In this document: piece by piece, positions 33,615 to 40,603 of the stretch
Numbering within the stretch: the first letter of the stretch is position 1
Layout: every line of letters starts with the position of its first letter
Source: Cellulomonas dongxiuzhuiae
GTDB taxonomy: Bacteria; Actinomycetota; Actinomycetes; Actinomycetales; Cellulomonadaceae
Direction: 5' to 3'
Assembly: GCF_018623035.1 (NCBI RefSeq)
Contig: NZ_CP076023.1
Location: 2,480,001 to 2,544,000 of the forward strand
Length of the DNA: 64,000 nucleotides
Translations under genes and position numbers: made by a program
Notes under the pieces: generated by a model
Databases searched by the model: none
Seen by the model: only the letters and a program-made list of their open reading frames with translations
Told to the model about the DNA's origin: nothing

Positions 33615-34133
33615 GTGACCGACCGACGCTGGGGCGCGACCCTGCGGGACGTGGCCCGCAGGCTCCTGGCCGCGGGCTCGCCGGCGCGAGCGCGGCAGGC
33701 CCGACCAGCCGGTCCCCCGGCGTCGCGCGCGCCCTCGAGGGCGACCGACGCCGTCCCCGCCGCGTACGCGCCCAGGCCCGACGGCAGGCCGGATCCCGGC
33801 GAGGTCGTCTGGACGTGGGTCCCGTACGAGGACGACCCGGCGCGAGGCAAGGACCGCCCCGTGCTCGTGCTCTCGGTCGAGCGCGGGACCGTGGTGGCGC
33901 TGATGCTCACGAGCAAGGACCACGACCGCGACGCCGCCGACGAGACGAGGCACGGACGCGTCTGGCTCGACGTCGGCACGGGCGGGTGGGACCGGCAGGG
34001 ACGACCGAGCGAGGTGCGCCTCGACCGCGTCCTGCGGCTGCCTGCGGCGGACGTCCGCCGCGAGGGGGCGGCGCTGGACCCCCACCGGTACGCCGCGGTG
34101 GTGCGTGCGGCCGGTCGCCTCCACGGCTGGTAA
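33615..34133 (+). CDS. PemK/MazF-like protein, no antitoxin seen
   Basis: This 172-residue protein has a positively charged N-terminal extension (about 1-60) followed by a PemK-like beta-barrel: PGEVVWTWVPYEDDPARGKD, RPVLVLSV and VALMLTSKDHD. MazF/PemK proteins are ribosome-independent mRNA interferases, but this actinobacterial subgroup usually occurs without an antitoxin gene and may not be a toxin. None is found within 140 nt here. GTG start at 33615. The stop codon overlaps the proposed rpsT promoter. Confidence 0.82.
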   Translation: MTDRRWGATLRDVARRLLAAGSPARARQARPAGPPASRAPSRATDAVPAAYAPRPDGRPDPGEVVWTWVPYEDDPARGKDRPVLVLSVERGTVVALMLTSKDHDRDAADETRHGRVWLDVGTGGWDRQGRPSEVRLDRVLRLPAADVRREGAALDPHRYAAVVRAAGRLHGW

Positions 34134-34136
34134 GAT
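34128..34136 (+). promoter_or_regulatory. Extended -10 promoter candidate for rpsT
   Basis: TGGTAAGAT provides a TG-N extended -10 (TAAGAT) overlapping the PemK-like gene stop, about 140 nt before the rpsT start. No good -35 is visible. The A/T-rich hexamer stands out in this GC-rich background. Confidence 0.5.
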
Positions 34137-34277
34137 GTCGAACCGCGTGCCCGTCCGGGTCGGCGGGCGCGGGCGCAGGCCTTTCCCGAGGGTGTCCCCA
34201 CGCCCCAGTCCCGGCGCTGCGCATGCCCTCTACGACCTGTCAGATCGCTTCGGCGACCTAGCCAAGAGAGTTCACAC

Positions 34278-34538
34278 GTGGCGAACATCAAGTCCCAGAT
34301 CAAGCGCATCGGCACGAACGAGAAGGCCCGGCTGCGCAACAAGGCAGTCAAGTCGGAGCTGAAGACGTACGTGCGGCGCGTCCGCGAGGCCGTCGCCGGT
34401 GGCGACAAGGAGGCGGCGAGCACTGCGCTCGTCGTCGCAGCCCGCAAGCTCGACAAGGCGGTGTCCAAGGGCGTGATCCACGCCAACCAGGCCGCCAACC
34501 GCAAGTCGGCGCTGTCGAAGGCCGTCAACGGCCTCTGA
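34278..34538 (+). CDS. rpsT: 30S ribosomal protein S20
   Basis: This 86-residue basic helical protein binds 16S rRNA early in 30S assembly. It opens [18 protein letters not shown] and ends [19 protein letters not shown], as in the family. The GTG start at 34278 was chosen because it gives the conserved N-terminus. A leader of about 140 nt precedes it, and a strong terminator follows 52 nt after the stop. In related genomes rpsT lies beside holA; here a block of accessory genes intervenes. Confidence 0.98.
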   Translation: MANIKSQIKRIGTNEKARLRNKAVKSELKTYVRRVREAVAGGDKEAASTALVVAARKLDKAVSKGVIHANQAANRKSALSKAVNGL

Positions 34539-34590
34539 GGCCGGTCGCGCAGCTTCCACCTGCGCAGGGACCGCGAGGTCCCGTACGAAC

Positions 34591-34630
34591 AGCGGAAGGG
34601 CGGCACCCCGAGGGGTGCCGCCCTTCCGCT
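34591..34630. terminator. Strong bidirectional terminator after rpsT
   Basis: Perfect 19-bp inverted repeat: agcggaagggcggcacccc (34591-34609) and its complement at 34612-34630, with a 2-nt centre. It separates the convergent rpsT and XRE regulator genes. Confidence 0.9.
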
Positions 34631-34645
34631 GTCGTCCGACGGCGG

Positions 34646-35974
34646 TCAGCCGCCGAGCGACCACGTCTCGCGCGGCGCACCCGTCGGCACCGACGGCTGG
34701 AAGCCAGCCTCGCGCAGCGCCCGGTCGAACGCCCGGGCCGCCGCCTCGACGTCACCACGTCGCAGGTACCGGTCCCCCAGGTCGCGCCACACGCCGGCCG
34801 AGTGCCGGGTCGCCGCCATCATGCCCAGCATGTCGGCGCCCCACTGGAACGCCTTCGCCGCCCCCTCGTGGTCGCCGCGCGCGTCCAGCACGTCACCCAG
34901 AGCGATCTGCGCCGTCGCCGTCTCGAGCCGCGGCGCATCCCCCAGACCGGCCAGCGCCGCCCGGGCATCGGCCTCGGCCGCCGCCTCGTCACCGAGCATG
35001 AGGTGCGCGCGGGAGCGCTCGACCTGCAGGCGCGCGACGTCGAGCGACGACCCGACGGCCTGCAGGCCCGGCTCCGCCTTGTCGATCTGCGCCAGGGCCG
35101 CGCGGGGGTCCGCCGGCTCGGACCGCAGCAGGAGCCACGCGTAGTTCAGCCGCAGCCGCGGCAGGTCGCGGTCCGGCTCGCCCTCGGAGAGCAGCGCGAG
35201 GGCGCGCTCCGTGTACCGCTGCGCGAGCTCGTAGTCGCGGCGCTGCTCGGCCACGAGCGCGGCGTTCCAGTACACGCTCCCGCGACCGCGCGGCGTGCCC
35301 AGCGACTCCGCCAGGCGGACCAGCTCGGCGGCCCGGTGCGTCGCGTAGAGCAGGTCGCCGCGCTCGACGTAGGCCCACAGCACCGTCGAGGCCAGGCGCA
35401 GGTGCTCGTCCGTCCCGACGAGGTCGGCGCTGTCGAGGTCCGCCAGCGTGCGCTCACCGACCTCCACGGCACGGTGCAGGTCACCGGCCTCGAGGTAGCA
35501 CCCGACGAGGGCCGTGGTGAGGACCGCGGCGCGGAGGTGGTCGGGACGCTGCTGCGTCTCGGCGAGCAACGGCTCGAGCAGGGTGATCGCCGTCTCGAGC
35601 TCCCCCAGGAGCTCGTGGGCACGCGCCAGGGTCGTGAGCGCCTCCACCCGGAGCACCGGCGTGACGACCGTCAGGTCGAGCCCCGCGATGCGGTGCGCGG
35701 CCCCGGCCGCGTCGCCGCTGGCAAGGTCCAGTCGCGCGTAGTCGAGCTCCAGCCGGGTGCGGGCCTCGTTCGGCCCGTCCTCGCCGTGCTTGAGGAACTC
35801 GAGGGTGGTGCCCAGCCGTTCGGCCAGCACGCCGAGGGCCGCGTCCGTGGGTTCGCGGTGCCCCGCCTCGATGAGAGAGATGTAGCTGGGCGAGAAGGCG
35901 CTGCCCGCCAGGGCCGTCTGGGAGAGCCCAGCAGCCAACCGCGCCTCGCGCACACGGTCACCGATAGTCGTCAT
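34646..35974 (-). CDS. XRE-family regulator with TPR domain
   Basis: This 442-residue protein has an N-terminal helix-turn-helix (about 5-60: GDRVREARLAAGLSQTALAG, then SPSYISLIEAGHREPT) followed by a long array of TPR-like helices to the C-terminus. Examples are LTTLARAHELLGELETAITL, NAALVAEQRRDYELAQRY and VWRDLGDRYLRRGDVEAA. This HTH-plus-TPR layout is that of RRNPP peptide-sensing regulators (Rgg, PlcR, NprR), although many actinobacterial TPR-XRE proteins are uncharacterised. The ATG at 35974 lies close behind a TACAAT box and a small palindrome. A secreted-peptide gene lies 159 nt upstream on the same strand. It is likely autoregulated; the ligand is unknown. Confidence 0.9.
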   Translation of the reverse strand: MTTIGDRVREARLAAGLSQTALAGSAFSPSYISLIEAGHREPTDAALGVLAERLGTTLEFLKHGEDGPNEARTRLELDYARLDLASGDAAGAAHRIAGLDLTVVTPVLRVEALTTLARAHELLGELETAITLLEPLLAETQQRPDHLRAAVLTTALVGCYLEAGDLHRAVEVGERTLADLDSADLVGTDEHLRLASTVLWAYVERGDLLYATHRAAELVRLAESLGTPRGRGSVYWNAALVAEQRRDYELAQRYTERALALLSEGEPDRDLPRLRLNYAWLLLRSEPADPRAALAQIDKAEPGLQAVGSSLDVARLQVERSRAHLMLGDEAAAEADARAALAGLGDAPRLETATAQIALGDVLDARGDHEGAAKAFQWGADMLGMMAATRHSAGVWRDLGDRYLRRGDVEAAARAFDRALREAGFQPSVPTGAPRETWSLGG

Positions 35975-35980
35975 GAGAAG

Positions 35981-35995
35981 TCATTGTACGTATGA
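35981..35995. promoter_or_regulatory. Palindromic operator/promoter candidate of the XRE gene
   Basis: On the minus strand TCATACGTACAATGA is an imperfect palindrome (TCAT...ATGA) containing TACAAT, a good -10 hexamer. It ends 6 nt before the XRE start codon. An XRE protein binding here would block its own promoter. Transcription from this -10 would give an almost leaderless mRNA. Confidence 0.5.
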
Positions 35996-36074
35996 CGTCC
36001 GTGAATACCATCCCCCTGTCGCGCACGGCACGTCGTACGCGCGGCGTGCCGCCGGAAGACTCCCGACATGACCT

Positions 36075-36129
36075 GGTACCGGACGGGTGCGGCGCCCGAC
36101 GGACGTCGCGCGCCGCACCCATCGGTACC
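36075..36129 (-). terminator. Long hairpin just after the small-peptide gene
   Basis: Core arms gggtgcggcgc (36085-36095) and gcgccgcaccc (36110-36120) are perfect 11-bp complements. An inner cgac/gtcg stem closes on a 4-nt loop, and outer GGTACC sequences (36075-36080 and 36124-36129) extend the stem past a small internal bulge. On the minus strand it begins 4 nt after the peptide stop codon. It looks like a terminator or attenuator separating the peptide mRNA from the XRE gene. No T-run follows. Confidence 0.7.
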
Positions 36130-36133
36130 TCGC

Positions 36134-36262
36134 TCAGACGAAGTCCTTGCAGCAACCGCTTGCCCCGCCGCTGAGCGAGACGGAGGCGGTGACCGCGGGG
36201 GCGCCGACGACGAGCGAGCCGACGATGGCGAGGGCGGCGATCGCACTGGTGAGGGGCTTCAT
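36134..36262 (-). CDS. Small secreted peptide, candidate signal for the XRE-TPR regulator
   Basis: This 42-residue open reading frame has a near-ideal ribosome binding site (AGGAG, 6 nt before the ATG at 36262). It starts MKPLTSAIAALAIVG, a basic residue plus hydrophobic core, and continues to GAPAVTA, a plausible signal peptidase site. That leaves a 16-residue mature part, SVSLSGGASGCCKDFV, with adjacent cysteines. A strong hairpin follows the stop. It lies upstream of and on the same strand as a TPR-containing XRE regulator. I do not recognise the peptide. It could be a pheromone, a small secreted effector, or a leader peptide. Translation is well supported; function is inferred only from context. 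Confidence 0.75.
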   Translation of the reverse strand: MKPLTSAIAALAIVGSLVVGAPAVTASVSLSGGASGCCKDFV

Positions 36263-36456
36263 GGCGTTCTCCTGTCAAGGGGCTCCGTGCTCCCTGGGGA
36301 CGTCACGTCGACGGCCCGCCAGGGTCGGGACACGTCGCCGACAGGGTGACACATCCACCCGATCCGTGCGAACACCCCGGCACCCGAACGGGTACGTCCG
36401 GATTCCACCCTGCGACCAGATGATCACATGTCCGGACTTGTGGTGTCATAGACGCC

Positions 36457-37185
36457 ATGACATCCGACGACCCGGATTCGACGCTCGCGCAGCTCGGCGC
36501 GGCGGTCGACGCGGCGATCCCGCGCGCGCTGCGGCGTGCCTGGGAGCAGCACGTGGCGCACGAACCGGTCCTCGTGGCCCGCCAGGGCATCTACTCGGCG
36601 CACGGTCGGCCGTTCGCCTACCAGTTCTCCTACCGCGCACCGGGGCACCACCCCGAGGTCGCGCGGACCTGGGGCCGCGCCGACCACGAGCGCGCCACCG
36701 ACCACGTGCTGCGGGCCACCTTCGGACGCGCGGACCTCGAGCACGTCGCGCACGGGCGCCTGCTGTTCGTCCGGTGCCCGCGCGCGCACCTGCTCGGCGA
36801 GCTGCCGATCCCCGCACGGCCCGACCGCCTCGTCGTCGAGGTCAGCACCAACGCCGACGTCGACGCGGCTGCCCTGGCCGGCCTGCGCCGGCTGCGGGAG
36901 GAGGGGTTCCGGATCGCCCTGCCGGCGTTCGCGGACCGTCCCGAGCAGCGTCGACTCCTGCCGTACGTGGACTTCGTCAAGGTCGACGTGCGTGACCTCG
37001 ACGTCGAGGGGCACCCGGTCGTCCGGGTCGCGCGGTCGTTCGGCGCGATGCTCGTCGCCGAGTACGTCGAGTCGCCCGACGTGCTGCGGCACGCGCGGGA
37101 CCTGGGCTTCACGCTCTTCCAGGGCAACCTGATCGAGCGCGCGGGCGTCCTCGACCGCGCCGGCGCGCGCCTCGTCGGCAACTGA
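36457..37185 (+). CDS. Degenerate EAL-domain protein
   Basis: This 242-residue protein aligns with the EAL protein encoded just downstream: ARQGIYSAHGRPFAYQFSYR corresponds to the EAL start, LVVEVSTNADVD to the E-containing strand, FVKVDVRDLD to the K-containing strand, and LFQGNLIERA to the QG motif. Key catalytic positions are lost. The EAL glutamate is replaced in YQFSYR, the Asn strand reads FVRCP, and the DD pair reads ALPAF. It should therefore not cleave cyclic di-GMP, but could bind a nucleotide or a partner. ATG start at 36457. It is followed by its paralogue after 115 nt. Confidence 0.8.
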   Translation: MTSDDPDSTLAQLGAAVDAAIPRALRRAWEQHVAHEPVLVARQGIYSAHGRPFAYQFSYRAPGHHPEVARTWGRADHERATDHVLRATFGRADLEHVAHGRLLFVRCPRAHLLGELPIPARPDRLVVEVSTNADVDAAALAGLRRLREEGFRIALPAFADRPEQRRLLPYVDFVKVDVRDLDVEGHPVVRVARSFGAMLVAEYVESPDVLRHARDLGFTLFQGNLIERAGVLDRAGARLVGN

Positions 37186-37300
37186 GCATCCGGCCCGCCG
37201 GCACCCCTGCCGACCGGCGCAGCGATCACCCGCTGCGGCCGAACGGGTGAGTCCGACGCGACCCGCGTCATGAACCTTCGGTACTGCGCTCTCCCACGGT

Positions 37301-37915
37301 GTGACCCACCACGGAGTCGAGGCGCCGCACGCGCCGGTCGCGCGCCAGCCCATCAGCTGCCCCGACGGCCGTGTGCTGGGGCACGAGTACCTGTACCGCT
37401 CGCGCGTCGGCCTCGCCGCAGGCGTGGACCGCTGGCCCCCGGCGCGTCAGGACGCGGCGTCCGCCGCCGTGCTGCACACGCTGTACGGGCACCACGCGCC
37501 GTGCGGCACCGGTCTCGTGTTCGTCAACGTCACCCGGGCCTTCCTGGTCGGCGAACGCCCGCTGCCCCCGGCCGACCACCGCCTGGTGCTGGAGGTCGTC
37601 GAGTCCGTGCCCGCCGACGCCGCGACGCTGGCCGGTCTCGCCCGGCTGCGGGCCCACGGCTACCGCGTGGCTCTCGACGACTGGACGGCGTCGCCCGCGC
37701 AGTGCGCGATGCTCCGTCACGCCGACTTCGTCAAGGTCGACTGCCGCGACCTCGAGCACCTCGGCGAGGCCGGCCTGCGCGAGGCGCGTACCGGCGGTGC
37801 GCGCCTGGTCGCCGAGCGCGTGGCGGACGAGCAGCTGCGGGCGCACTGCATCGACCTGCGCTTCGACCTGCTCCAGGGCTACGCCCTGGGCCGACCGGCG
37901 CTCATCGGCGCCTGA
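37301..37915 (+). CDS. Stand-alone EAL-domain protein (YuxH-like)
   Basis: This 204-residue protein is a short EAL domain of the YuxH/CmpX-related type: ARQPISCPDGRVLGHEYLYR (EYL replacing EAL but keeping the Glu), FVNVTRAFL (Asn), LVLEVVESV (Glu), VALDDW (Asp pair), FVKVDCRDL (Lys), LLQGYALGRP (QGY). Most metal-binding residues remain, so cyclic di-GMP hydrolysis or binding is possible. No GGDEF, HDOD or PAS partner domain is attached. The GTG at 37301 is the likely start. No diguanylate cyclase was seen in the window. Confidence 0.83.
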   Translation: MTHHGVEAPHAPVARQPISCPDGRVLGHEYLYRSRVGLAAGVDRWPPARQDAASAAVLHTLYGHHAPCGTGLVFVNVTRAFLVGERPLPPADHRLVLEVVESVPADAATLAGLARLRAHGYRVALDDWTASPAQCAMLRHADFVKVDCRDLEHLGEAGLREARTGGARLVAERVADEQLRAHCIDLRFDLLQGYALGRPALIGA

Positions 37916-37944
37916 CCTGCACCCGGGAGCGCGCGGCGTGGGTG

Positions 37945-38988
37945 TCAGCGGTCGACGGCCGCGGCGACGCGCAGCACCGCACGCTCCACGGCGAACCGCG
38001 GGTCACGCCCCTCGCCCTTGACCTCGGCGTCCGCCTGCGCGACCGCGGCGATGGCGACGGCGAGCCCCTCGGGGGTCCAGCGGCGCAGGTCCTGCGTCGC
38101 CCGGTCCACCTGCCACGGCGCCATGCCGAGCTCGCGGGCGGCGGCCGCGCCGCGCCCACGGACCGCGCCCACCTTTGCCAGGGTGCGGAGCCGGGCCGCG
38201 ACGGCCGCGACGACGGGCACGGGGTCCAGGCCGGTCGCCAGGGCGTGGCGCAGCAGCGCGACGGCGCGGCCCGCGTCCCCCGCGACGGCGGCGTCGGCGA
38301 CCTGGAACCCCGTGGCCTCCACCCGCCCGCCGTGGTACTGCTGCACGGCCTCCTCACCGATCAGGCCGCTGGTGTCCGCGACGAGCTGCGCGCACGCGGC
38401 GGCGAGCTCCCGCAGGTCGGAGCCCACGGCGTCGACCAACGCGCGCACACCCCGGGCGTCCGCGCGGCGACCCGCGCGCCGGAGCTCCTCGGAGACGAAG
38501 GCGCTCTTGTCGGCGTCGCTCCGCACCGGCTCGCAACCGACCGTCGGCACCTGCTCACGCTTCGCGGCGTCCAGCAGGCGCTTGCCGCGCTGCCCGCCGG
38601 CGTGCCGCAGCACGACCACCACGTCCGGCACGGGCGCCGCGAGGTAGGCCTCCGCGTCGAGGAGCAGCGCGTCGCCGGCACGCTCCACGCCCTCGACGAG
38701 CACGACCTTGGCCTCGGCGAACAGCGACGGGCTCGTCAGGACGGTCAGGTCGCCCGTCGCGTACGTGGCGGCGTCCACGCGCGTGACCTCGACGTCGGGG
38801 TCGTTCGCGCGCGCCAGCTCGACGATGCGGTCGCACGCACGCTCGGCCAGCAGCTGCTCGGCACCGCTGACCAGGACGACCGGAGCCGGCTCGGCCTGGG
38901 TCCAGGGGATGCCGGCCGGCGCGCCGCCCGCGCGGCCACGGGCGGATCCGCCGGAGCGGGACGAGCGTGCGGGGGTGCGGGCGGCCAC
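37945..38988 (-). CDS. holA: DNA polymerase III delta subunit
   Basis: This clamp-loader subunit has about 347 residues. The N-terminal AAA-like domain begins PVVLVSGAEQLLAERA, with VLTSPSLFAEAKVVLVEG, VVVVLRHAGGQRGKRLLDAA and the conserved SDLRELAAACAQL. The C-terminal collar domain has FQVADAAVAGDAGRAVALL. The GTG at 38988 was preferred over a start near 39045. It opens the sliding clamp during loading. It lies directly downstream of comEC in the usual actinobacterial order. Confidence 0.93.
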   Translation of the reverse strand: MAARTPARSSRSGGSARGRAGGAPAGIPWTQAEPAPVVLVSGAEQLLAERACDRIVELARANDPDVEVTRVDAATYATGDLTVLTSPSLFAEAKVVLVEGVERAGDALLLDAEAYLAAPVPDVVVVLRHAGGQRGKRLLDAAKREQVPTVGCEPVRSDADKSAFVSEELRRAGRRADARGVRALVDAVGSDLRELAAACAQLVADTSGLIGEEAVQQYHGGRVEATGFQVADAAVAGDAGRAVALLRHALATGLDPVPVVAAVAARLRTLAKVGAVRGRGAAAARELGMAPWQVDRATQDLRRWTPEGLAVAIAAVAQADAEVKGEGRDPRFAVERAVLRVAAAVDR

Positions 38989-39052
38989 GGTCCCAGCCTG
39001 CCATGCGCCGCCGACACCTCCGACCCGGGTGCCTGCGTCGGGCACCCCGACG

Positions 39053-40603
39053 TCAGGTCCGGCGCGGACGACCCAGCGCCAGGGCGGCCGCGGCCAGCGC
39101 GACGAGCGTGGCCGTCACGGCTCCCCCGACGCCCGGCCACCAGGCCAGCGCGGCGCCCGGCAGGCCGGCGGCCCAGCGCGCCACGGCGGCGATCCACCAG
39201 CAGCAGGCGCCCGCACCCGCCGCCACCAGGTCGGCCAGCACCGGGCACGGTGACGCGAGGAGCGCGGCGAGCAGACCCAGGACGGTCGCCGGCGCCACCG
39301 CCGGGACGACGGCGACGTTCGCGACGACGGACCACGGGCCGAGCGTCGGCCACAGCGCGAGGGTCACCGGCAGGCAGCCGAGCTGGGCCGCGACGGGTGC
39401 CGCCAGCATCGCTGCGGCGTCGCGGCCGCACCGGGCGGACCAGCGCTCCACGAGGGGGCCACCGAGCACGACGAGGCCTGCGGTCGCCGCGACCGACAGG
39501 CAGAAGCCGACGTCGACAGCGAGCCACGGGTCGGCGACGAGCAGCGCGACGACGGCGGCGGACAGCGCTGCCGGACCGGTGGCACGTCGGCCGGCGAGCA
39601 GCCCCACCAACCCGACGCCGCCCATGACGGCCGCACGCACGACGCTCGGCTCCGGCCCCACGACCAGGAGCAGTGCCGCACCGGCGGCCGCGGCCGCCGC
39701 GACGCGCACCGACGCCGGGGCACCGACGGCCGCCGCCGCGGCGAGCACCAGCGTCCCCAGGATCGCGAAGTGCGCCCCGGACACCGCCATGACGTGGGCC
39801 AGGCCCGCGGCGCGCATCGCCAGGACGAGGTCGTCGGGAACACCGTCGGTGTCCCCGACCGTGACCGCCGGGAGCAGCCCCCGGACGTCCGGTGGCAGGG
39901 GGCGGGCGACGTCGCGAGCACCGAGGCGCACCCGTGCGGCCCACGTGTGCGCGGCACGCGGTGGCACGGTGACGACGGGTGCCTCCCGCGCCTGGACGCG
40001 CACGGCGGCACGGCCGGCGCGCATCGTGCGGGTCGCGACGCCGCGCACGTGGACCACCGCGTCGAGGACCGCCCCGGCCGGGGCCGCGACCTCCACGGGT
40101 GCCCGCGCGCGGCGCCACGTGCCGTCGACGCGGACCGCGGAGGTCGTCACCGTGAGCACGACCCGGGGGCCCGCGTCCGAACCCACCTGCCGGGGCGCGA
40201 CCGTCACCCGTCCGACCACCTCGACGGTGCCACCGTCGTCGGCGGCCGCCAGCAGGACGTCCGGTGCGCGGACCTGCTGGGCCGCGGCCCCGCTGACCAG
40301 CACCACCAGGGCGGTCGCGGTGCCGAGCACGACGGCCGGCAGCGCGCGCTGCCGCGCGCCGGCGCGCGGCCCGGGGAGCGCACCGGATCGGCCGGGTTCC
40401 CCGGCGCGGTCCCGGACGTGCCGGACCCCCGCGACCATGACGACGACGGCACCCGACGTGAGCAGCGCACCAGCGACCGGGGCGAGCCACGCGAGGACGT
40501 GCGGTGCGTGCACGACGACCAGCGCCGCGCACCACGCGGCCACCGCCGGCGGCACGAGACGCAGGTCGGCCGCTGCCGACGTCGCACCGGGGCCGCCGCT
40601 CAC
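39053..40603 (-). CDS. ComEC/Rec2-type membrane protein, no metallo-beta-lactamase domain
   Basis: This 516-residue polytopic protein has an N-terminal membrane part, a periplasm-facing OB-like region (VEVVGRVTVAP to TVPPRAAHTW, about 120-240), and the Competence domain helices with the hallmark MRAAGLAHVMAVSGAHFAIL (about 285-305). The C-terminal metallo-beta-lactamase domain of longer ComEC proteins is absent, as in several other actinobacterial homologues. The family forms the DNA-uptake channel in competent bacteria. The GTG start overlaps the comEA stop as GTGA. Whether this organism is naturally competent is unknown. Confidence 0.92.
   Translation of the reverse strand: MSGGPGATSAAADLRLVPPAVAAWCAALVVVHAPHVLAWLAPVAGALLTSGAVVVMVAGVRHVRDRAGEPGRSGALPGPRAGARQRALPAVVLGTATALVVLVSGAAAQQVRAPDVLLAAADDGGTVEVVGRVTVAPRQVGSDAGPRVVLTVTTSAVRVDGTWRRARAPVEVAAPAGAVLDAVVHVRGVATRTMRAGRAAVRVQAREAPVVTVPPRAAHTWAARVRLGARDVARPLPPDVRGLLPAVTVGDTDGVPDDLVLAMRAAGLAHVMAVSGAHFAILGTLVLAAAAAVGAPASVRVAAAAAAGAALLLVVGPEPSVVRAAVMGGVGLVGLLAGRRATGPAALSAAVVALLVADPWLAVDVGFCLSVAATAGLVVLGGPLVERWSARCGRDAAAMLAAPVAAQLGCLPVTLALWPTLGPWSVVANVAVVPAVAPATVLGLLAALLASPCPVLADLVAAGAGACCWWIAAVARWAAGLPGAALAWWPGVGGAVTATLVALAAAALALGRPRRT

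Noticed and set aside
35958..36278. 106-codon minus-strand frame overlapping the small peptide
   Set aside because: It is Arg/His-rich with no signal or domain; the 42-codon frame in another phase has the ribosome binding site and signal peptide.
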